DNA from: Pseudomonadota bacterium
GTDB taxonomy: Bacteria > Pseudomonadota > Gammaproteobacteria > Burkholderiales > Gallionellaceae
Length of the DNA: 5,213 bases
Reading direction: 5' to 3'
NCBI GenBank assembly: GCA_021847165.1
Contig: JAJZUH010000137.1
Span: 1 to 5,213 of the forward strand
Translations under genes and position numbers: made by a program
The notes under the pieces: generated by a model
Told to the model about the DNA's origin: nothing
The model's input: the letters and a program-made list of their open reading frames with translations, nothing else
Databases searched by the model: none
In this document: positions 1 to 5,213 of the stretch, piece by piece
How the letters are laid out: the number at the start of each line of letters is the position of its first letter
How positions within the stretch are numbered: position 1 is the stretch's first letter

Positions 1-555
1 CGCGGAAACGCCGGTCGCCCAGCCTCACCCACTGCCCCACGGCCTGCTCGTTGCCGAACAGTTCCTGCTTCATCTGGTTGCCGAGCACGCACACCGACGC
101 GCCTTCCTGGATATCCCCCGCCGGTAAGAACCGGCCGATACCGATGCTCATGTGGCGCACTTCCAGCAAGTCGGCAGTGGAACCGGCCACCACGACCTCG
201 CGATTCAGCGCACCGCGCGACAGCGTGGCCGAGCCGACCGTCAGCGGCGCGATGCGCTTGATGGCGCGGCTGCGCAGCAAGGCCTGTGCGTCGTCCAGCG
301 TGATGTCGCGCGGCGTCTGCCCCGACATCAGGCCCGGCCCGATGCCTGCGGTTTCGGTACGCCCCGGCAACACGATGACCAGGTTGGTGCCGAGCGAGGA
401 AAACTGGTTCACCACGTAGCGGCGCGCGCCTTCGCCCAGTGCGGTGAGCACCACCACGGCGGCCACGCCGATGGACATCGCCAGCATCATCAGCAGCGTG
501 CGCGTCGGGCTGCCGCGCAGGCTGTCGGATGCGAACTGAAAGGTGTCGGCGAGTT

Positions 556-559
<4 letters not shown>
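1..559 (-). CDS. ABC transporter permease, MacB/FtsX family (partial, 3' end outside window)
   Basis: The first 186 codons of an inner-membrane permease are present; the gene runs off the left edge, so it has no stop here. The protein starts MKLADTFQFASDSLRG, followed by a hydrophobic segment at about residues 21-42 (TM1). A long periplasmic region of the MacB core-domain type then follows: SLGTNLVIVLPG at 55-66, VVVAGST at 122-128, GRFLPAGD at 142-149 and VCVLGNQ at 156-162. Family knowledge: such permeases have four TM helices, with the large periplasmic domain between TM1 and TM2, and act as mechanotransmitters that work with an adaptor and a TolC-like channel rather than carrying substrate through the membrane. 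The start ATG overlaps the ATPase stop by 4 bp (ATGA), indicating translational coupling. Unlike E. coli MacB, the ATPase is a separate polypeptide. LolC/E-type lipoprotein release is a less likely alternative because a HlyD-type adaptor precedes it. The substrate is unknown. Confidence 0.88.
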
Positions 560-1232
<673 letters not shown>

Positions 1233-1236
<4 letters not shown>

Positions 1237-2414
1237 TTCGACGGCTTGGAATCTTCAGGCACGACCTTCGCGCCCGCCTTCACCCCCGGCCGGTCCAGCG
1301 AAGACACGATGCGGTCGCCCTCGTCCAGGCCCGACAGCACCTCGGCGTATTCCCAGTTGGACAGGCCGGTGGTCACCTTGCGTTCTTCCAGCACGCCGTT
1401 GCTGCCGTAACGCAGCACCCGATTGCCTTCCAGCAGCGTCTGGGCGGGGATGCGCAACACGTGCTCGCGGGTGTCGTACACGATCTCCACATCGGCGCTG
1501 TACCCCACCAGCAGGTTGTCCTCGTCGGCCAGCTTGTCGAACTCGACTTCCACTTCGACTGTGCGCGCCTGCTTCTCCAGGTCGAGCACATACGGTGCGA
1601 TGCGCCTGACCTTGCCGCCGAAAGTGCGCCCCTTGATCGCATCCAGCGTGATGCGACTGAACTGCCCGACCTTGATTTTGGATGCGTCGACCTCGTCGAT
1701 GGGGGCGCTCACGTACATGCAGCTGTCGTCGATCAGGTCGATGGCCGGCAAGGTCGGTATGCCGGGAGGAGACGGCGTCGCGTATTCGCCCAGTTCGCCG
1801 CTGATGTCGGCCACCACGCCGTCGAACGGCGCCCGCAACACCATGCGCTCCAGCCCTGCCCGGGCCAGCGCGATACGCGACTTGCTCTGCTCGATATCCG
1901 TGCGCGCGGCCTCGCAGGATGCCTTGCGCGAGGCGGCATCGCTCACCGCCTTATCCAGGAGCTGCGAGGAGATGAATCCCTTGTTCTTCAGCTCTTGCGA
2001 ACGATCCGCCTCGCGCTGCGCCGCTTCGGCCAGCGTACACACCTCCTGCACGCGCGTGACCGACGTCTTCAGCTGTTCCTGCGCCAGTCTTTCCTGCGCA
2101 TGCAGATCGTTATCCCACAACTCCAGCAGCACCTGCCCCTTGCGCACGCGCTGCCCTTTCTTCACCAGCAACCCGGAGATCTGCCCGCCGGCGGGCGGCG
2201 ACATCTTGGCGCGGCGGCAGGCGTTCACCGTACCCGCGCGGGTATTGCTGACCGATGCCTCCACCGTGCCGCGCTCCACCTTTTGCAGTACCACCGGCAC
2301 GGGTTTGCTGCGCGCGAGATATGCGATACCGCCCACCAGGGCGAGAACGATGACGACAATGAGTGCGATTTTCAGGTAGTGCGAAGAGGTCTTGCCGAGT
2401 TGCGGGAAAGTCAT
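1233..2414 (-). CDS. Periplasmic adaptor subunit, HlyD/MacA family (membrane fusion protein)
   Basis: A 393-residue adaptor that should bridge the MacB-like permease to an outer-membrane channel. It has a short cytoplasmic N terminus and one membrane anchor at about 14-34. The first half of the lipoyl domain lies around 74-100 (GGQISGLLVKKGQRVRKGQ), a long alpha-hairpin spans about 101-192, and the second lipoyl half starts at LRAPFDGVV (193-201). Beta-barrel and membrane-proximal segments follow (LVGYSADVEI at 302-311, RIPAQTLL at 321-328). The hairpin tip has Arg138, Leu142 and Ser149, the R-x3-L-x6-S spacing known from AcrA/MacA tips that contact TolC. Four cysteines (66, 126, 167, 232) are unusual for the family, and 126/167 are equidistant from the tip. 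The ATG has a good AGGAG site five bases upstream (2420-2424). It is the first gene of the operon, 41 bases after the tRNA-Thr gene. The substrate cannot be deduced; macrolides, lipids and peptides are all known for relatives. Confidence 0.92.
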
Positions 2415-2455
2415 TGCTGCTCCTGACTGTTCGCTGCCGTGGTGAAACTGAAGAA

Positions 2456-2531
2456 TGGTGCCGATGACCGGAATCGAACTGGTGACCTACGCGTTACGAG
2501 TGCGTTGCTCTACCAACTGAGCTACATCGGC
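2456..2531 (-). tRNA. tRNA-Thr (anticodon CGU)
   Basis: A 76-nt cloverleaf reads on the minus strand from 2531 to 2456, with the terminal CCA encoded (2458-2456). The acceptor arms GCCGATG and CATCGGC pair over all seven positions, with discriminator A73. The D-arm has GCTC/GAGC with an AGTTGGTA loop, and the T-loop is TTCGATT. The anticodon loop is CTCGTAA with CGT at 2498-2496, so it decodes ACG (Thr). The body resembles proteobacterial threonine tRNAs, including an A52:C62 mismatch in the T-stem that I recall from E. coli tRNA-Thr(UGU). The last pair of the anticodon stem, 31:39 (bases 2501 and 2493), is A opposite C instead of a Watson-Crick pair. A sigma-70 promoter lies just upstream, and no terminator is seen before the adaptor gene downstream. 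Confidence 0.97.
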
Positions 2532-2543
2532 GTTCCGGCGCGG

Positions 2544-2573
2544 ATTATAAGCGGATAGCCATCCTGGCGGCAA
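2544..2573 (-). promoter_or_regulatory. Sigma-70 promoter of the tRNA-Thr gene
   Basis: On the minus strand a perfect -10 box TATAAT (2549-2544) lies 18 bases from a -35-like TTGCCG (2573-2568, four of six consensus bases). Transcription would start near 2537, leaving about six bases of 5' leader before the mature tRNA end at 2531. The stretch between the -10 box and the tRNA is GC-rich (CCGCGCC), the kind of discriminator seen at stringently controlled stable-RNA promoters. It may also drive the export operon by read-through. The -35 box lies a few bases after the thiO stop codon. Boxes are read by eye; the start site is inferred. Confidence 0.75.
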
Positions 2574-2576
2574 CGC

Positions 2577-3611
2577 TTAACGCCAAAGATAGGGAGAGAC
2601 ATCGAACGGTTGCGGCGTTCCGTTGATCGCATTCAACAGCACCTCCACGCTGGCGGGCGACATGGTCACGCCATAGCGGAAATGGCCGCTGTTGATGTAC
2701 AGGTTGGACAACTGCGGATGGCGCCCGATGGTCGGAATATTGCCTGGCGAACCCGGGCGCAGGCCGGCCCAGTGCTGGATGACCGGCATGCCACGCAAGA
2801 CCGGCAGCAACGCGATCGCCCGCTGCAACAACATCGCGCGCGCCTCCCCGGTCGTGCTCTTGTCGAACCCGGCATCTTCCAGCGTACTGCCCACCAGCAG
2901 GTGGCCGTCGCGGCGCGGAATCAGGTACAGGTCTTTTTGCAGCACGATGTGCGGCAGGGGAGGCGCATCGAACTTGAACAGCAGCATCTGCCCGCGTATC
3001 GGTTTAATGTCGGCTTGCAGAGCATGTTCGCCCAGCAGAACCCTGCTCCATGCACCGGCGGTCACTATATAAGCCGTTGCGCTGAAATCCCCTTGCGCCG
3101 TCGCCAGATGCCCGACCCGCCCGGCCTCTGCCACGATCCTGTCGACCGCGCACCCTTCGACGATGCGCCCGCCCAGCTGTTCGACCCGCGCGCGCAAGGC
3201 CTGCATCAAACGCGGATTGCGCACCTGCGCGATATCCGGCAGGAACAGCCCCTCGCTGCGCACCTCTGCCCCGAACCCATGCGCGGTACACCATTGCCTG
3301 GCGCGGTCCCGATCGAACGGCGGCAGCACCAGCATGCCGCAGCGCCGATATTCCGGGTCGATGCCAGTCGCATGCTGCAATTCCCCGGCAAAATCGCCGA
3401 ACAGCCGCATGCCGCGCAATGCCAGACGATTCACCTCTTCCGGATAGTCCCACGGGCAAAGCGGGGACAGTATCCCGCCGCCCGCCCAGGAGGATTCGCG
3501 CCCGCTCGCCGCCCGTTCCAGCACGGTCACTGCGGCCCCTTGCCGCAACAATCCAGCCGCCGTCGCCAAACCCACGGCACCAGCACCTATCACTATGAAT
3601 TCAAACTTCAA
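2577..3611 (-). CDS. thiO: Glycine oxidase ThiO (FAD-dependent, thiamine thiazole synthesis)
   Basis: A 344-residue (from the TTG start) flavin oxidase of the D-amino-acid oxidase/ThiO family. ThiO oxidises glycine with O2 to iminoglycine and H2O2; the imine feeds ThiG for the thiazole ring of thiamine in the cytoplasm. The N terminus has the FAD dinucleotide motif GAGAVG at 9-14, with Glu32 ending the second strand, then SSWAGGGILSP at 40-50. Near the C terminus are GLRPGSPGNIPTIG (283-296) and GHFRYG (309-314). Tyr229, Arg285 and Arg312 have the same 56- and 27-residue spacing as Tyr246, Arg302 and Arg329, which I recall as the substrate-binding residues of Bacillus subtilis ThiO. That is good evidence for a working glycine oxidase. 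An in-frame ATG at 3656 would add 15 residues but has no ribosome site; the TTG has one five bases upstream and places the FAD motif at the usual distance from the terminus. No other thi gene is in view. Confidence 0.87.
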   Translation of the reverse strand: MKFEFIVIGAGAVGLATAAGLLRQGAAVTVLERAASGRESSWAGGGILSPLCPWDYPEEVNRLALRGMRLFGDFAGELQHATGIDPEYRRCGMLVLPPFDRDRARQWCTAHGFGAEVRSEGLFLPDIAQVRNPRLMQALRARVEQLGGRIVEGCAVDRIVAEAGRVGHLATAQGDFSATAYIVTAGAWSRVLLGEHALQADIKPIRGQMLLFKFDAPPLPHIVLQKDLYLIPRRDGHLLVGSTLEDAGFDKSTTGEARAMLLQRAIALLPVLRGMPVIQHWAGLRPGSPGNIPTIGRHPQLSNLYINSGHFRYGVTMSPASVEVLLNAINGTPQPFDVSPYLWR

Positions 3612-3723
3612 AATCACCCTTCCCGTTGCCACTGGTCTGCCCAAATGGCCACTCATCGGTTTTGTCTAGGCATACCGACTTAACCTGCTCTAACTTTCGC
3701 TACACAAAATTCGGGAGCGCAAC
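3612..3723. promoter_or_regulatory. Divergent thiO/pilE intergenic region
   Basis: The 112 bases between the thiO TTG and the pilE ATG must hold the promoters for both directions, since no gene precedes either one on its strand nearby. I see no convincing boxes. Rightward, TTGTCT (3662-3667) is a fair -35 candidate but lacks a good -10 at 16-18 bases. A sigma-54 element, common before major pilin genes, was looked for around the TGGCC at 3646 and does not fit at the -12 position. The segment 3660-3710 is clearly richer in A and T than the flanking genes, as expected for a promoter zone. The pilE ribosome site GGGAG is at 3713-3717, six bases before its ATG. Confidence 0.35.
3617..3624 (-). 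promoter_or_regulatory. Ribosome binding site deciding the TTG start of thiO
   Basis: The minus strand reads GGGAAGGG from 3624 to 3617, followed by five bases and then TTG (3611-3609). No comparable purine-rich run precedes the upstream in-frame ATG at 3656, and the GTG at 3617-3615 would overlap the site itself. This favours the TTG as initiation codon; N-terminal data would be needed for proof. Confidence 0.6.
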
Positions 3724-4176
3724 ATGAAACTGCAAAAAGGCTTCAGCCTGATCGAACTGATGATCGTCGTTGTCGTCATCGGCATATTAGCATCGGTAGC
3801 ATTGCCGGCCTATCAGGACTATATGACTCGCAGCAAGTTCACCGACGCCAAGTCGAACCTGGCCAATAAACGCATACGCATGGAACAATGGTTTCAGGAT
3901 AACCGCACCTATGTCGGTGCAGACGGCGTCGGTGGACCTTGCGCCGCAGACACGGCCAGCAGCCGCTATTTCACGTTCACCTGCCCGACCGCGAACCTGA
4001 CATCGACCACTTATCTCATACAGGCTGCGGGCGGCAACGCCGCAACCGGCGACCAATCCATGACAGGTTTCACCTTTACCATCGACCAGAGCAATGCCAA
4101 GGCAACCACGGTCACCCGCGCCGGATGGACAGGCAATCCTGCGTGCTGGATTTCCAACAAGGGAGGCTCGTGTTGA
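3724..4176 (+). CDS. pilE: Type IV minor pilin PilE
   Basis: A 150-residue type IVa prepilin. The leader MKLQKG is cut after Gly6, giving mature [24 protein letters not shown] with Glu at mature position 5, needed for methylation and assembly. The hydrophobic half of alpha-1 covers about 7-29. The body is short, with the motif [12 protein letters not shown] (52-63) typical of the PilE/ComP-like group. The C-terminal pair Cys141 and Cys150 ([10 protein letters not shown]) forms the usual disulfide-bonded D-loop; Cys73 and Cys87 can form a second bridge. The C terminus and the pilin cluster that follows argue for minor pilin PilE rather than the major subunit PilA. PilD would process it, and it would join the minor-pilin complex that primes fibre growth. 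It is the first gene of the operon, with GGGAG six bases before the ATG, and its stop overlaps the next start. Confidence 0.9.
   Translation: MKLQKGFSLIELMIVVVVIGILASVALPAYQDYMTRSKFTDAKSNLANKRIRMEQWFQDNRTYVGADGVGGPCAADTASSRYFTFTCPTANLTSTTYLIQAAGGNAATGDQSMTGFTFTIDQSNAKATTVTRAGWTGNPACWISNKGGSC
4161..4166 (+). promoter_or_regulatory. Ribosome binding site for fimT inside the end of pilE
   Basis: GGGAGG lies within the last codons of pilE (its Gly-Gly pair). It is six bases from the TTG at 4173 and only three from the in-frame GTG at 4170, so TTG is the better-spaced start. Another in-frame TTG at 4191 would give the compact leader MKQFG but has no purine-rich run before it. Confidence 0.6.
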
Positions 4177-4736
4177 GCCCTTATGCAAAATTGAAGCAGT
4201 TCGGCTTCTCGCTGGTCGAGATGATGGTCGCCATTCTGATCATTGGCATTCTGGCGGCGATTGCCGTGCCCAATTTCCGAACCTGGATGATCAACTCGCA
4301 GATTCGCAATGCGGCCGAATCGATCTCGAACGGACTGCAACGCGCACGAGCCGAAGCCGTTGCACGGAATACCAATGTCGCCTTCAGCCTATCCATGGCG
4401 GCGCCGCAGGACTCCTCGTGGTATGTCTATACGATTTCGCCCGCCTCGGGAATCGACTCGCGGCTCAGCAACGAAGGCTCCACTGCCGTATCGCTGACAG
4501 TAACGCCCACAGGCTCGACGACCGTCACTTTCAACAGCTTTGGCAATGCCTTGCTCACCAATCCGGGGACTGTAGTTCCCGCTACCGGTGCTGCCGTGCC
4601 TGCAACTCCCTTCACCACTGTGGGTGTTAACGCCGCGGGAGGGACCAAGAGCCTGCAGGTCGAAATTCTGCTCCCGAGTAACATCATCAAGATGTGCGAC
4701 CCGGCAGCAGCCTCGACCTCATCGAGCAGTTGCTGA
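4173..4736 (+). CDS. fimT: Type IV minor pilin FimT/FimU (GspH family)
   Basis: A 187-residue prepilin when started at TTG 4173. The leader ends LKQFG, cleavage is before Phe12, and Glu16 is mature Glu5. The membrane helix runs about 12-33 ([21 protein letters not shown] is split only by residue type). The following [22 protein letters not shown] (45-66) is the GspH/FimT hallmark on alpha-1C. The C-terminal KMCDPA (173-178) and final Cys187 match the cysteine pair closing FimT-type heads. The middle is rich in Ser, Thr, Ala and Pro, including an imperfect VPAT repeat at 134-145. Role: a member of the minor-pilin priming complex in the inner membrane; FimT of some naturally competent species also binds DNA. 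Its TTG overlaps the pilE stop (TTGA), suggesting coupled translation. In-frame GTG 4170 and TTG 4191 are alternative starts. No canonical ATG start precedes the prepilin motif in this frame within the intercistronic region. Confidence 0.87.
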   Translation: MSPYAKLKQFGFSLVEMMVAILIIGILAAIAVPNFRTWMINSQIRNAAESISNGLQRARAEAVARNTNVAFSLSMAAPQDSSWYVYTISPASGIDSRLSNEGSTAVSLTVTPTGSTTVTFNSFGNALLTNPGTVVPATGAAVPATPFTTVGVNAAGGTKSLQVEILLPSNIIKMCDPAAASTSSSSC

Positions 4737-4754
4737 TCGAACAGGAGAAAAAAC

Positions 4755-5153
4755 ATGTTCAGGCAAAGTATCTCTTCACCAAAATCGGCACAACAAGGCG
4801 TTGTGCTGATAGAGGCCATGATCGCCATCCTGATCTTTTCCATCGGCGTGCTGGGCATCGTCGGCATGCAGGCCAACATGGTCACCAACACTTCCGATGC
4901 GAAATTCCGCACCGACGCCAGCGATATCGCCCAGCAAAGAATCGGGCAGATATGGGCCGACCCCGATCCAACCAGGCCGGGTTACACGACCTATGTCGAA
5001 CCGGCTCCCGGCACCGATATTTCTTCCATGCTGCCCAATGGAAGGCGGATCACGGCACAATCGGGAATCCAATATACAGTCACCATCAACTGGCAGACGC
5101 CCGGCGGGGATGCGCACAGCTATACCGCCATTGCCAACATTGCCGGGGGTTAG
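4755..5153 (+). CDS. pilV: Type IV minor pilin PilV
   Basis: A 132-residue prepilin, at the short end for PilV. The leader of 15 residues ends SAQQG; mature residue 1 is Val16 (not the commoner Phe/Met), and Glu20 is mature Glu5. The helix VVLIEAMIAILIFSIGVLG, then IVGMQANMV, is the PilV signature (compare LIExLIAxLIFSIGxLGxxGxQ in relatives). The head contains WADPDPTRPGY (67-77) and ends in a strand-forming segment, QYTVTINWQTP. There are no cysteines, so the head lacks a disulfide, unlike PilE and FimT here. AGGAG at 4743-4747 sits seven bases before the ATG and 18 bases separate it from fimT. PilV would work with FimT, PilW, PilX and PilE in the priming and adhesin-presenting tip complex. 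Confidence 0.9.
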   Translation: MFRQSISSPKSAQQGVVLIEAMIAILIFSIGVLGIVGMQANMVTNTSDAKFRTDASDIAQQRIGQIWADPDPTRPGYTTYVEPAPGTDISSMLPNGRRITAQSGIQYTVTINWQTPGGDAHSYTAIANIAGG

Positions 5154-5157
5154 CATC

Positions 5158-5213
5158 ATGCGATCGCACAAAACACATTCCGTTTTATCTCAGGCCGGCT
5201 TTACCTTGGTGGA
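5158..5213 (+). CDS. pilW: Type IV minor pilin PilW (partial, 5' end only)
   Basis: Only 18 full codons are present before the window ends. They read MRSHKTHSVLSQ then AGFTLVE, a prepilin leader cut after Gly14 with Glu at mature position 5. The ATG is four bases after the pilV stop, with a G-rich run (5145-5149) eight bases upstream. The name rests mainly on gene order: PilW follows PilV in the fimT-pilV-pilW-pilX-pilY1 clusters of proteobacteria, and the AGFTLVE start suits it. PilX or another pilin cannot be excluded from so few residues. Confidence 0.72.
   Translation, partial: MRSHKTHSVLSQAGFTLV

Noticed and set aside
1461..2426. A 321-codon open frame on the plus strand opposite the adaptor gene
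   Set aside because: Its product is rich in His, Arg, Gln and Ala without any recognisable motif, as expected from the complement of a GC-rich gene; the minus-strand frame has full HlyD/MacA architecture.
2456..2531. tRNA gene as an attachment site for an integrated element
   Set aside because: No integrase and no repeat of the tRNA 3' end were seen within the window, and the flanking genes look like ordinary chromosomal genes.
2549..2578. Imperfect inverted repeat (AAGCG ... CGCTT with an inner GCC/GGC) after thiO, considered as a terminator
   Set aside because: The stem is short and interrupted, no T run follows on either strand, and the segment is better explained as the tRNA promoter.
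3646..3660. Possible sigma-54 promoter before pilE starting at TGGCC
   Set aside because: The -24-like TGG is present, but the required GC at the -12 position and the TTGC context are absent.
2610..3683. A 357-codon open frame on the plus strand opposite thiO
   Set aside because: Low-complexity basic product with no domain; the minus strand shows FAD and substrate-binding motifs in correct order.
4427..4912. Minus-strand open frame across fimT and pilV
   Set aside because: It runs through two clearly coding pilin genes, has no homologous motif and would be a mirror frame.

Overview
The window reads as ordinary chromosome from a Gram-negative proteobacterium. The combination of a MacA/MacB-like inner-membrane exporter, a ThiO glycine oxidase and a PilE-FimT-PilV-PilW minor pilin cluster, with a moderately GC-rich composition, fits a beta- or gammaproteobacterium. 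A betaproteobacterium such as a member of the Nitrosomonadales is my guess, but the lineage is inference; no phylogenetic marker here settles it. No mobile element, CRISPR array, prophage or obvious defence system is visible.

Left part (1-2414, minus strand): a tightly coupled export operon read right to left. It encodes a periplasmic adaptor (HlyD/MacA family), a stand-alone MacB/LolD-type ABC ATPase, and a FtsX/MacB-type permease whose 3' part lies beyond base 1. Both junctions are 4-bp ATGA stop/start overlaps. The adaptor carries the Arg-Leu-Ser spacing used by AcrA/MacA proteins to dock on TolC-like channels, so the three proteins should form a tripartite efflux or secretion pump with an outer-membrane partner that is not in this window.

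Centre (2456-3656, minus strand): a complete tRNA-Thr(CGU) gene with encoded CCA and a clear sigma-70 promoter sits 41 bases upstream of the adaptor gene. No terminator is visible between them, so read-through into the export operon is plausible. Upstream of the tRNA lies thiO, a glycine oxidase of thiamine thiazole synthesis; its stop codon almost touches the tRNA promoter. Its best-supported start is a TTG codon preceded by a good ribosome binding site.

Right part (3724-5213, plus strand), divergent from thiO: the start of a type IV pilus minor pilin operon, in the order pilE, fimT (gspH-like), pilV and pilW (cut by the window end). All four have the class III prepilin signal (Gly, then a hydrophobic residue, with Glu at mature position 5). 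They would be processed by the prepilin peptidase PilD and prime pilus assembly in the inner membrane. pilX and pilY1 are expected further right but cannot be seen.

I found no strong candidate for an undescribed system. The most checkable oddities are a cysteine pair placed symmetrically across the adaptor hairpin, tRNA-to-efflux-operon linkage, an A31:C39 mismatch in the tRNA anticodon stem, and the TTG starts of thiO and fimT.
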